Assembly: GCA_030593295.1 (NCBI GenBank)
Contig: JAUVHO010000009.1
Span: 1 to 47,520, forward strand
DNA: 47,520 nucleotides
Origin: Methanomassiliicoccales archaeon
Lineage (GTDB): Archaea; Thermoplasmatota; Thermoplasmata; RBG-16-68-12; SOIM01
Direction: 5' to 3'
Position numbers and translations under genes: made by a program. Positions within the stretch are counted from its first letter, which is position 1. The number at the start of each line of letters is the position of its first letter. The notes below the pieces were generated by a model that saw nothing but the letters and a program-made list of their open reading frames with translations, did not search any database and was not told where the DNA came from. Shown in pieces: positions 1 through 6,313 of this stretch.

Positions 1-270
1 AGGCAGAAGACCAATGATCACAATGCGGCCATGAATGTAGGTAGAATGATAAATGACTCAGTATACACAATGATGAATCGTGTGGTAAAAGCCTATATTG
101 ACGATGCCTTCGAATCTTATAGGAGGAATCCAGACAAGACATTGTCATTTACAGATTGGGTCTCCTACCACATAATTCAATTCAGAGGCCTAGGCGGAAT
201 AATCAGCTTTGATGGGGATTTTGACGAAGTAGGTGTACCAAGGGTACCTGCAAAGAAAAAGAAGGACTAG
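1..270 (+). CDS. Hypothetical protein, 5' end outside window
   Basis: The reading frame is open from the first base and has no stop before the first ATG at 31, so the gene probably begins upstream of the window; the visible part ends at a TAG at 268-270. The visible protein is about 89 residues, hydrophilic in its first half, with an aromatic stretch (FTDWVSYHII) followed by a Gly-rich FRGLGGIISF segment, and it finishes with a Lys-rich tail (AKKKKD). I recognise no family. It could equally start at the ATG at 31. It lies just before a truncated ATPase and a toxin-antitoxin-like pair, so it may belong to the same accessory region, but nothing shows its function. Confidence 0.45.
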   Translation, partial: RQKTNDHNAAMNVGRMINDSVYTMMNRVVKAYIDDAFESYRRNPDKTLSFTDWVSYHIIQFRGLGGIISFDGDFDEVGVPRVPAKKKKD

Positions 271-424
271 AAATTCCGCCAGCCTTTGGATTGCGAGGTG
301 AGGTTTCCACTTTTCATCCGAGGAACAGATTCATCAGGCCGAAGATCAGGCAGCAGTTGCAGGTTTTGAGGGATCAAGGAGTTGTGAGGTTTCTGAAGAG
401 GGGGTTCCACAGAATGGTGGGTTG

Positions 425-455
425 ATAATGACCATTATTACCGATCGGTCATTAT
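425..455. promoter_or_regulatory. 9-bp inverted repeat at the start of the ATPase remnant
   Basis: ATAATGACC at 425-433 is the exact reverse complement of GGTCATTAT at 447-455, with a 13-base spacer that itself ends in the 8-bp palindrome CCGATCGG (441-448, overlapping the right arm). The right arm runs into the first codon of the ATPase-like frame (ATG 454). This position suits an operator or an RNA hairpin controlling that gene. The role is inferred. Confidence 0.5.
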
Positions 456-783
456 GGTAGGAATGTACGATCTCCCGTTCTACGCAGGGGAAGACATCAA
501 AGAAGAGGACCTCGAAGAGTGTTTCTGCGACAAAAAGAAGGAAGTCAAGGAAATAGCCCAATCAAACGGAAGCAAGGCGAAGCAGCACGCCGCGCTGGTA
601 GGAAAGAGAAGAATTGGGAAAAGCAGCCTGATGGTGAAGTGTAGACACGAGCTCAGAAAGGGTCAGGTAACCTCGATCTTCGTGCGGGTAGAGAAGGTAA
701 TACCTTTCACTCTGGAGAACTTCTTCATTCACTTGTTGAGGGAGGTTGATGACAGTCCCGGAAAACGCATTGTGAGATGCTGA
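454..783 (+). pseudogene. Truncated archaeal AAA-type ATPase (N-terminal fragment)
   Basis: This 109-residue frame has a Walker A-like segment, LVGKRRIGKSSLM, at about residues 48-60, preceded by FCDKKKEVKEI, which resembles the F-x-x-R/K-E-x-E-x motif at the start of archaeal ATPases (the family often written ATPase_2/COG1672). Those proteins are normally 350 or more residues, with Walker B and C-terminal winged-helix regions. Here the frame stops at 783, shortly after the strand that follows Walker A, and the next gene is convergent, so the rest is absent. I therefore call it a degraded gene, not a small functional protein. A 9-bp inverted repeat overlaps its start. Alternatively it is a short regulatory remnant that is still translated. 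Confidence 0.5.
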
Positions 784-813
784 TCTGGCTCAGGTGGAAC
801 GCATCAAGCCACA

Positions 814-1659
814 TCATGGATCTGGGAGATAATAGATGTACGGTCTCCTCTTTCTGTCCACTTTGATGACACCTTTGTCCTCAAGTTCCGTGAGCACGCT
901 CTTCACCAAGTCCCCCTCAACCTGGCATTCCTCCGCGATCTGTGCTACGGTGCTCGGTCCATCCGCGACCAAGTCGGGGACCTTTCTTTCAAGGAGCATT
1001 CTCCCTCCAATTTCCACAAGGTCCTCTTTCCATGGAACACTGACCTCATACATCTCTTCCATTTCGTCAATCTTCTTTGCCAGGAACAAATGCCAGATCT
1101 TCTCAGAATTCTCAGTTTGCGTATCGCACTCCTCGAAGATCACATCCGAATCCAGCACTTCTCTGTACAGGACCATCATATCCTCAAGATCCCTGTCCCG
1201 TTCGGTCACGCTCTTTGACAGGAAGATATCCTCTTGACTGCAGAGCTTGAGTTTGAATTCCCCCATCGAACCCCAATCCTCGGCTCTGGTCTTGACACTG
1301 TCAGACAGGTACATCTTTCTCGCTATCCTTTCAAGGAAGATGTCTATCCAAAAGCCGTCTTCGGCAACCATTACAACTCTTGCACCTAGATCCAGGTATG
1401 TGTTCGTGAGGTCGGTTTTCTCCTCAAAACCCGCCCTCTCCAAAGCCTGTTTGAACTCATCAACTTCTTCTTCTGTTTCGAATACCAGGTCGACGTCCTT
1501 CGTGTAAGCCTTGTCGCCCCGGATGCTCATCGCCCCTCCGCCGACCATATATGCCGTGATCTCTGAGCTGACGAACTGACTCACTTGCTTGAGTTTGTTG
1601 ATGATGTCTTCTTTTGTGAAGAATTCTGGATCGATGGATTCACCCCATATACCGCGCAA
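814..1659 (-). CDS. AbiEii/DUF6036-like nucleotidyltransferase with C-terminal winged helix (toxin candidate)
   Basis: 281 residues. The N-terminal half has nucleotidyltransferase-fold features: GGGAMSIRG (about 41-49), TKDVDLVF with the two metal-binding aspartates, WIDIF as the third acidic strand, and later DIFLSKSVTERDRDLEDM, like the K...R-D-x-x-D helix of AbiEii/DUF6036 proteins. The last 60 residues look like a winged helix (STVAQIAEECQVEGDLVKSVLTEL). The start is a TTG at 1659, because no ATG or GTG lies before the motif; this makes it overlap the upstream regulator by 79 bases. The layout of a DNA-binding protein translated just before a nucleotidyltransferase matches AbiE-type toxin-antitoxin loci, where the enzyme is the toxin. 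It is not a CD-NTase: the sequence around the catalytic aspartates is different. Confidence 0.65.
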   Translation of the reverse strand: MRGIWGESIDPEFFTKEDIINKLKQVSQFVSSEITAYMVGGGAMSIRGDKAYTKDVDLVFETEEEVDEFKQALERAGFEEKTDLTNTYLDLGARVVMVAEDGFWIDIFLERIARKMYLSDSVKTRAEDWGSMGEFKLKLCSQEDIFLSKSVTERDRDLEDMMVLYREVLDSDVIFEECDTQTENSEKIWHLFLAKKIDEMEEMYEVSVPWKEDLVEIGGRMLLERKVPDLVADGPSTVAQIAEECQVEGDLVKSVLTELEDKGVIKVDRKRRPYIYYLPDP

Positions 1660-2585
1660 GTTTGAGAGAACTCTTCTTGGGAAGGAAAGCCTTCTGATTT
1701 CGGCTTCTTACCTCTTAGAAAAGCCAGGAGGTCCCTTACGATCCTCTCTTCTCCGACTTCTCTCCCTGTAGAAATCAAATACTCCGAATCAACGTCTTCC
1801 TTCATCTTTCTCAGAAACAAAAGAGCGTAGAGAATGGCCCTTGGCCGAGGATTTGCTGCCAGTATAGTGTCAACTGCAATATCTTCAATCCGAAGTTGTC
1901 TTCCGTTCTCAAAGCAATGATAGTACACTCTCTCCGAGACTATATCGATCCCATATCGGCTCATGGCTGAAACACCCGTGAGTTGCGCGTTCTCTATCCT
2001 CTCATCTGAAGGAGCGAAGAATATGAACTCATTGGCCCTTTGCCACACAATTACTCCTTTCCTTGTCAGTTCTCTGAGTTTCCTGAAATTCAGATATGAA
2101 GAATAACTCTTGAGGAAAGAAGCAAGGAAAGGCAGTGATCTTGAGAGTGTGATCTTGTCATCGTGTCTACCCAGAAACCCCTTCTCTTCCAGCTCTCGAG
2201 TGCAGCTCCTGACCTGGTGTGGGCTGGCCTTTACTTCCAATCCGATCATCTTTCGATCCAATTCTCTGTCTCCAAGTACAAGGAGTATGTCGAAGCAGGG
2301 ATGCTTGAGCGTGTTACGCAGGTCGATCCTATCACGAAGTATGACCCCTCGCAGATACTCTGCAAAAAGACGATCAGAGAAACTCACAGTAACGGAGTTC
2401 CCATTCCTCTCCTTGGACAAGAAGCCCAGATCATGCAGTCTCATCACTAGCTGTGACGCTTGACCATTGCTTATTCCAACATCTTCTGCAATTTGACCAA
2501 TGGCCTTTGATTGCGTGGAAAGGGTTTCCAGTATCGCAAGCTGCCGGTTGTTTATGCTGTTGCATCTGTCGTTCGTGTTCATCAT
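1581..2585 (-). CDS. Winged-helix regulator, AbiEi-like antitoxin candidate
   Basis: About 334 residues. Residues 15-70 form a winged helix (NNRQLAILETLSTQ, then AEDVGISNGQASQLVMRL as the recognition helix). A second helix-turn-helix-like segment follows at about 100-150 (LEVKASPHQVRSCTRELEEKG). The C-terminal half is a mixed alpha/beta region with HCFENGRQLRIEDIAVDTI, reminiscent of the domain that follows the HTH in AbiEi-like antitoxins. I chose the ATG at 2585 (a TTG lies one codon upstream) because a TATA box at 2609-2620 sits about 30 bases before it, giving an almost leaderless transcript. The gene overlaps the downstream nucleotidyltransferase, suggesting coupled translation. Its likely role is to repress its own promoter and neutralise the partner; this is inferred from the layout. 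Confidence 0.6.
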   Translation of the reverse strand: MMNTNDRCNSINNRQLAILETLSTQSKAIGQIAEDVGISNGQASQLVMRLHDLGFLSKERNGNSVTVSFSDRLFAEYLRGVILRDRIDLRNTLKHPCFDILLVLGDRELDRKMIGLEVKASPHQVRSCTRELEEKGFLGRHDDKITLSRSLPFLASFLKSYSSYLNFRKLRELTRKGVIVWQRANEFIFFAPSDERIENAQLTGVSAMSRYGIDIVSERVYYHCFENGRQLRIEDIAVDTILAANPRPRAILYALLFLRKMKEDVDSEYLISTGREVGEERIVRDLLAFLRGKKPKSEGFPSQEEFSQTCAVYGVNPSIQNSSQKKTSSTNSSK

Positions 2586-2608
2586 CAATATTCATATTGT
2601 CGAAAAAA

Positions 2609-2684
2609 CTATTTAAATCTTTTTGTAAAACTCTAAAGTGTGACATTAACTGCATGTGCAATAATACAAAAACACTATTTAAAC
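2609..2684. promoter_or_regulatory. Divergent promoter pair with near-identical TATA boxes
   Basis: Two similar A-rich blocks occur 65 bases apart: AAAAAACTATTTAAAT around 2603-2618 and AAAAACACTATTTAAAC around 2668-2684. Because TTTAAA is palindromic, either can act on both strands. The left one lies about 30 bases before the regulator start on the minus strand (2585). The right one lies about 80 bases before the plus-strand gene at 2760. Confidence 0.5.
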
Positions 2685-2759
2685 AATTCTCACAGTTACA
2701 GAAATGATAATATTCTGGCTTACAATGCTGAACGAGTCAACATTCGCAACTTCCAACAT

Positions 2760-3431
2760 ATGTCAACTGTGCTCACTCCAGAGTTCTTCCCCTATCCCCC
2801 GGACGTATCGTTCATCTTCCGGTACCTGTGCGACAACGAGCAGGAGCTCTCCGAGGCCGCAATGTGCGGTGACATGCCCCGTCTGGAGAGGATCATCGAT
2901 GCCGCCGTCAAGCACTCTATCAAAGCAATGTGCGAGACGATCAAGAAAGAGAGCCAGAACAAGAGCGAGATCCTGAGACCCCTGCAGGAGTCCCTGTTGA
3001 AGGTCGCCGACGATGTGCCCGAGATCGACAGGATAATCGCTGATGTCCCGGAGATAACGCGGGACGGCTTCTCGCTGGTAGTGAGGGGCAAGCTGGGGAT
3101 CTACCGCATCGCCCTGTGGCATGGAGGCCTGGTCGCTACCTGCTTCCTGGAGCACTTCGAGCCGTTGTCGGTCTGCATCGAGGGGGACGGGGACATTCAG
3201 GAGATCGGGAAGGAATGGGGGATAGGTGAGGAGACCAAGAGGTCCGTTCAGATAGCTTTGAGCCTGGTCGACGAGATTGAACTGAAGGACGTGTTCTTCT
3301 ACAAGGATATCAATCGGATCGTGATGTGTCCGGAGTGTTACAGGGAGGGGGCGATATCGAATGAGGCTGTTGAGGCCCTTGTGAGAATGAGGGAAGAGGG
3401 GGATGGGTTGCGGGAGGATGAGGTGTTTTGA
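2760..3431 (+). CDS. Hypothetical protein, 223 residues
   Basis: The frame is open from 2640, but the first 40 codons contain no recognisable content, so I place the start at the ATG at 2760 (MSTVLTPEFFPYPPD). The protein looks soluble: a helical N-terminal half (EAAMCGDMPRLERIIDAAVKHSIKAM), a central beta-rich part (DGFSLVVRGKLGIYRIALWHGG), and a C-terminal segment with a Cys pair (VMCPECYREG) that could be half of a metal site. No signal peptide or membrane helix is visible. Codon use is GC-rich like the housekeeping part of the window, unlike the AT-richer defence genes on both sides. I do not recognise the family. Confidence 0.6.
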   Translation: MSTVLTPEFFPYPPDVSFIFRYLCDNEQELSEAAMCGDMPRLERIIDAAVKHSIKAMCETIKKESQNKSEILRPLQESLLKVADDVPEIDRIIADVPEITRDGFSLVVRGKLGIYRIALWHGGLVATCFLEHFEPLSVCIEGDGDIQEIGKEWGIGEETKRSVQIALSLVDEIELKDVFFYKDINRIVMCPECYREGAISNEAVEALVRMREEGDGLREDEVF

Positions 3432-3574
3432 AGGGCTTTGTTGTGGAGGATGCTTTCCTTTGGGTTGCTCCTGAAGTCTGCATGCACCTGGGTTAATTCT
3501 GAACGCTGCATGTATAACATATCGACAATCTGGTATGGAAATCTACTAATATTTCCAGTTTCTAAAGAAGAAGC

Positions 3575-3694
3575 ATGGCTAAGAAAAGAGGAATGACAAA
3601 GAAAGCCTCTAGAAGAATTCAGAGCCACACAGATAGGACTGGGAAGAACCCGGGCTTCAAGAAGAGAAGCCAGTCTGCGGCTGACAAGAAGTAG
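3575..3694 (+). CDS. 39-residue basic protein resembling SMP/LEA-like small proteins
   Basis: A short frame begins at an ATG preceded by the purine-rich AAAGAAGAAGC and ends at TAG 3692-3694. It encodes MAKKRGMTKKASRRIQSH, a Gly/Asn-rich turn, and a tail ending in FKKRSQSAADKK. The spacing MTxxAxxRIQS...F...R.QSAADK matches the pattern of small SMP-like proteins (seed-maturation-type sequences found in plants, fungi and many prokaryotes), usually 40-90 residues. The pattern match makes me believe that it is translated, although it is shorter than most gene callers accept. The family has no settled biochemical role and is often linked to stress or desiccation. It lies between the unknown gene and the terminator of the TIR operon. 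Confidence 0.6.
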   Translation: MAKKRGMTKKASRRIQSHTDRTGKNPGFKKRSQSAADKK

Positions 3695-3759
3695 TAAGCC
3701 AAATGCTCTGAACAGGAAAAACGAAAAGGGGCGTGTCCTAACTAGCCCCTAACAGCCAT

Positions 3760-3784
3760 ATGGCGAGGCAAAAAGTCTCGCCAT
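3760..3784 (-). terminator. Hairpin directly after the RNase III gene
   Basis: ATGGCGAG at 3760-3767 pairs perfectly with CTCGCCAT at 3777-3784 across a 9-base loop. It touches the stop codon of the minus-strand gene (3785-3787), so it is the natural 3' end of the operon that begins near 8313. A second, weaker stem (GGGGCGT...AGCCCC) lies at about 3728-3749 and could serve the same transcript. Confidence 0.5.
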
Positions 3785-4300
3785 TCATTTATTCTCGAAT
3801 CTTCGTTTCTTCTGCATATCAGCTAATCGATCCTTGAATAGTCCAGCAACGATGTTCTTTGTCTTCCCGAAGTCACTATCAAGGTAGATGGCCGCAATCA
3901 ACGCCTCGAGAGTCTCTGCAAGAACCCTTTCCTCTTCCTGCACTTCTTGCTTCTTCTCACCAATCCCGAGGACGATGTGTTTCCCGATTCCAAGATCCTT
4001 GGCTCTTCTGGCAAGTGGTTTCTTCTTCTCAATCTTCTCTCTTGCCTTTGTCACCTGATCACTGTCTTCGTAACCAGATTCGAAGAAGATGTCAGTCAGT
4101 GCAGCTTTCAAAATCGCGTCCCCCAAAGTTGCGAGAAGCAACTGATCATCACATTCTTCCAGTTTGTCACGTTTCTCCTTCGCGTACTGAAACCTCGTGA
4201 GTGCTCTAATGGGCAAGCTTCTGCTATGAAATTGATAGTCCAGAATCTCCTGGATTTCGTCCACGTTAACCTCATCAATCCTGTCTTCCTTTAAGTCCAT
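3785..4300 (-). CDS. RNase III-domain protein without dsRNA-binding domain
   Basis: 171 residues. LLLATLGDAILKAALTD (about 54-70) corresponds to the RNase III signature (usually LEFLGDxVL), and AETLEALIAAIYLDSDFG (about 128-145) to the second conserved block (usually ADxxEALIGAIYLD). Two acidic positions differ: the first Glu of EFLGD is Ala57, and the first Asp of the second block is Glu129; Asp61 and Glu132 are kept. No double-stranded RNA-binding domain follows, so it resembles minimal mini-III-like proteins. RNase III is uncommon in archaea. The start is supported by AGAGGTGG five bases upstream. It follows the second TIR gene by 147 bases on the same strand and ends at a hairpin, so it may be the last gene of the defence operon. 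Cutting activity is uncertain because of the substitutions. Confidence 0.7.
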   Translation of the reverse strand: MDLKEDRIDEVNVDEIQEILDYQFHSRSLPIRALTRFQYAKEKRDKLEECDDQLLLATLGDAILKAALTDIFFESGYEDSDQVTKAREKIEKKKPLARRAKDLGIGKHIVLGIGEKKQEVQEEERVLAETLEALIAAIYLDSDFGKTKNIVAGLFKDRLADMQKKRRFENK

Positions 4301-4447
4301 ACAACCACCTCTGAAACACGACTACTTCTTCCTCCCTCACTCTGTATCCCGTTCCTCATTCTCCTCCATCAATGACTTTGAACTATTGAACTCGATTCGA
4401 GGATTAGCCGCCTCAACGACGACCTCGTAACCATGTAGAGGTTGAAG

Positions 4448-4948
4448 TTATTCTTCTGCCGAATCTTGTATTGCCTGGTTAATCATCTTCTGGTTCCAGG
4501 GTATCGGTTCAATTCCATTTTCCTTCAATGCTGCTGGAGTCTTAACACCTTCTCGCAGGTTCACTGCGACAACCCCTTTTTCCAGTCTCACACTCTCCCT
4601 TATCTCCCAGTCGACCCATACACTTTCGTGGGCATCTTCTCCAATCAGAACTACCGTCACAGAGCTGTTTCTTATTCTCTCTCTTATGCCACTTCTTATG
4701 TATTCGGCATTCTCGCTGTCAAATGGAACCTTTAGAGAGAAATCTATAAAGTCAAGTTCTTGGTTCTCGTCTTTCGCCTGTCCTCTGAAGAGATTGACCT
4801 CGTCAAGATCTACATGTCTGAAGCTCAAGAACACTCTTCTACGGGGAGGTGGAGCTTTCTCCTCTCTCATCTCGATTCTGGCAATTTCCTCCAAATCCCC
4901 AATGGATGGAGGAATAGACTCAGGCACTCCACCTCCACTGCCTCCCAT
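4448..4948 (-). CDS. TIR-like (DUF1863/ThsB-type) protein with poly-Gly N-terminus
   Basis: 166 residues from the chosen ATG at 4948. A frame seven codons longer exists, but GGAGGT at 4961-4956 lies seven bases before 4948, and the queC stop is at 4952-4950, so the short form is favoured. The protein then begins MGGSGGGVPESIPP. Residues 38-150 are a TIR-like domain of the MTH538/ThsB type: VFLSFRHVDLDEVNLFRGQ, ELDFIDFSLK, a long helix, SSVTVVLIGEDAHESVWVDWEI. Glu115 in WVDWEI occupies the catalytic position of NAD-processing TIR domains. About 36 disordered-looking residues separate the Gly tail from the domain. Known relatives make NAD-derived signals or degrade NAD during phage infection. 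Translation right behind the QueC-like enzyme suggests that the N-terminal Gly could be its substrate (inference). Confidence 0.8.
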   Translation of the reverse strand: MGGSGGGVPESIPPSIGDLEEIARIEMREEKAPPPRRRVFLSFRHVDLDEVNLFRGQAKDENQELDFIDFSLKVPFDSENAEYIRSGIRERIRNSSVTVVLIGEDAHESVWVDWEIRESVRLEKGVVAVNLREGVKTPAALKENGIEPIPWNQKMINQAIQDSAEE

Positions 4949-4949
4949 C

Positions 4950-5582
4950 TCAGTCACCTCCGTCTTCAAACTGAGGAAACGAAGCCTTTCCCACAGACCC
5001 GATTATTTCCAAACAGGCGATACATCTTCCGCAGTATTTTTCCTCGCCAAGATGGCAGCTGTAAGTCTCACTTAATGGGATTTCATACTCCTTGGCTAGT
5101 CTGACAATATCTTTCTTGGTGAAATTGATTAGAGGTGTCGCTATGCTAAGTTGACTACCCAAGGCAGAGTTGAGTGCGAAGTTCGCGTTAACAATGAACT
5201 CCTGTGTTTGGTCAGGAAAAAGATGAGTAGCCTCGGACAGCAGTCCAATCGCCACATTCGTAATGCCCCTCTGGTGCGCGAAAGACGATCCTATTAGTAG
5301 AAGTAGTAGGTTCCTTCCAGGAAGAAATGCTTCTTTCCGGATATCCAAGCTTTCGTCCGTTATACCTGATTTGAAGAATTCTCCGTAACCCCTCACATCC
5401 ACTTTTTCAGGTGTGGGGAGATCAGATATCTCGAAGGTTCTCTTGCACGCAGTCCATTCATTCACTGCTGCGAGCTGACCGTAGTCCACAAAAACAGGAC
5501 TTACCTCCTCTCCTTGCTTCACTAGCATCCGACACATCACCAACGAGTCTATTCCTCCAGACACCAAAGCTACTACAGCCAT
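4950..5582 (-). CDS. QueC-like enzyme (Cap9-like, deazaguanine ligase candidate)
   Basis: 210 residues. Residues 4-20 carry the PP-loop ATP pyrophosphatase motif (ALVSGGIDSLVMCRML), and the C-terminus has the QueC zinc motif with Cys176, Cys184, Cys187 and Cys190 (YCGRCIACL). In housekeeping QueC the last Cys is followed by x-x-R; here it is C-L-E-I, so the substrate end is divergent. The ATG at 5582 overlaps the stop of the glycosylase gene by 10 bases and has GAGGAGGG upstream; a longer frame from 5621 is not needed. QueC turns carboxy-deazaguanine into preQ0 with ATP and ammonia. No queD, queE or folE is near, and the neighbours are TGT-, OGG- and TIR-type genes, as in type IV CBASS, where the QueC homologue Cap9 is reported to attach a deazaguanine to a protein N-terminus. 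I favour that role. Confidence 0.75.
   Translation of the reverse strand: MAVVALVSGGIDSLVMCRMLVKQGEEVSPVFVDYGQLAAVNEWTACKRTFEISDLPTPEKVDVRGYGEFFKSGITDESLDIRKEAFLPGRNLLLLLIGSSFAHQRGITNVAIGLLSEATHLFPDQTQEFIVNANFALNSALGSQLSIATPLINFTKKDIVRLAKEYEIPLSETYSCHLGEEKYCGRCIACLEIIGSVGKASFPQFEDGGD
4956..4961 (-). promoter_or_regulatory. Shine-Dalgarno inside queC that fixes the TIR start
   Basis: GGAGGT on the minus strand (4961 to 4956) encodes the last Gly-Gly of the QueC-like protein and is seven bases from the ATG at 4948. It is the best ribosome site in the operon. It makes the Met-Gly-Gly form of the TIR protein the expected product. Confidence 0.75.
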
Positions 5583-6313
5583 ACTGCGAACTCCCTCCTC
5601 ACTAATCTCATCACAATCCATATCGCAATATCCAAGGATGATACGGACATGCCATTCGATTCTGCATACTCCTGAAAGATCTTCTCAACAGACATGTAGT
5701 TGCGTTTCCCAGATAGATTGAGTTTGTCCCCATTCTCCACCAGACGCATTAATCGCAAGTATCGGACTATGTGCGTGTCTAGAATGGCTAATTCACTCGA
5801 ATATATGACATTCCTCAGGAAAAGACTCGCCTGTTTATAGCCTATTCCCACGGCTAATTCACTTATGTTTTCTCTGGCCTCGTAACCATCTTGACAGTCA
5901 ATCAGGATTACCTTGAGTGACAGCCCATTGTCCTTGTATACTTCCAATGCAGTTCTGATTATGTAGTTGGACTTGGAATTAGGGTATTGATATCTCACCC
6001 CGCGTCTGCCTTTATACGGAGGATATATGGGTCTGGACAATTCAATGGCCAATCTTCTTTCCATATCCGCACGATGATTCACTATTTTCGAGATATCTAG
6101 CAGATTGGAGTTCATCAAATGTCTCGCGCATGCTCTCGCGGTTTCATAGAACACTCGGCTCCCTAAAATGCACGAAACCAACTCCAACCACAGTTGTTCT
6201 TCGCGGAGCTCGCTCCAGTCAGTTCTCTCATCCAATCTAAGGTCAAGCTTCTCCCCAACGGACATGACAGCGTTCTCAATCTGCCTGGTATTGACAAGAC
6301 TGGCAAGGCTCAT
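5573..6313 (-). CDS. OGG-like HhH-GPD DNA glycosylase family protein (Cap11-like)
   Basis: 246 residues. The region ELAVGIGYKQASLFLR with ELAILDTHIV after it is the helix-hairpin-helix-GPD block of Ogg2-type glycosylases; Lys160 is the catalytic lysine position and Asp179 the catalytic aspartate. The N-terminal EEQLWLELVSCIL also fits the Ogg2 helical domain. The start codon overlaps the TGT stop as ATGA, and the end overlaps queC, so the three genes are tightly coupled. Housekeeping Ogg2 removes 8-oxoguanine. In type IV CBASS a homologue (Cap11) travels with QueC and TGT homologues. Here its substrate could be a deazaguanine conjugate, or it could be a DNA repair enzyme recruited as an effector; the sequence does not decide. 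Confidence 0.75.
   Translation of the reverse strand: MSLASLVNTRQIENAVMSVGEKLDLRLDERTDWSELREEQLWLELVSCILGSRVFYETARACARHLMNSNLLDISKIVNHRADMERRLAIELSRPIYPPYKGRRGVRYQYPNSKSNYIIRTALEVYKDNGLSLKVILIDCQDGYEARENISELAVGIGYKQASLFLRNVIYSSELAILDTHIVRYLRLMRLVENGDKLNLSGKRNYMSVEKIFQEYAESNGMSVSSLDIAIWIVMRLVRREFAVWL

Noticed and set aside
814-1659. Nucleotidyltransferase as the missing CD-NTase of the TIR/QueC locus
   Set aside because: Its motifs fit AbiEii/DUF6036 (GGGAMS...TKDVDLV) and it overlaps its own regulator; the CD-NTase pattern is not seen, and other genes and a terminator lie between it and the operon.
4381-4440. tRNA-like CTCGAATCGAG segment between the TIR and RNase III genes
   Set aside because: It is a short imperfect palindrome; no acceptor, D or anticodon stems can be drawn around it.
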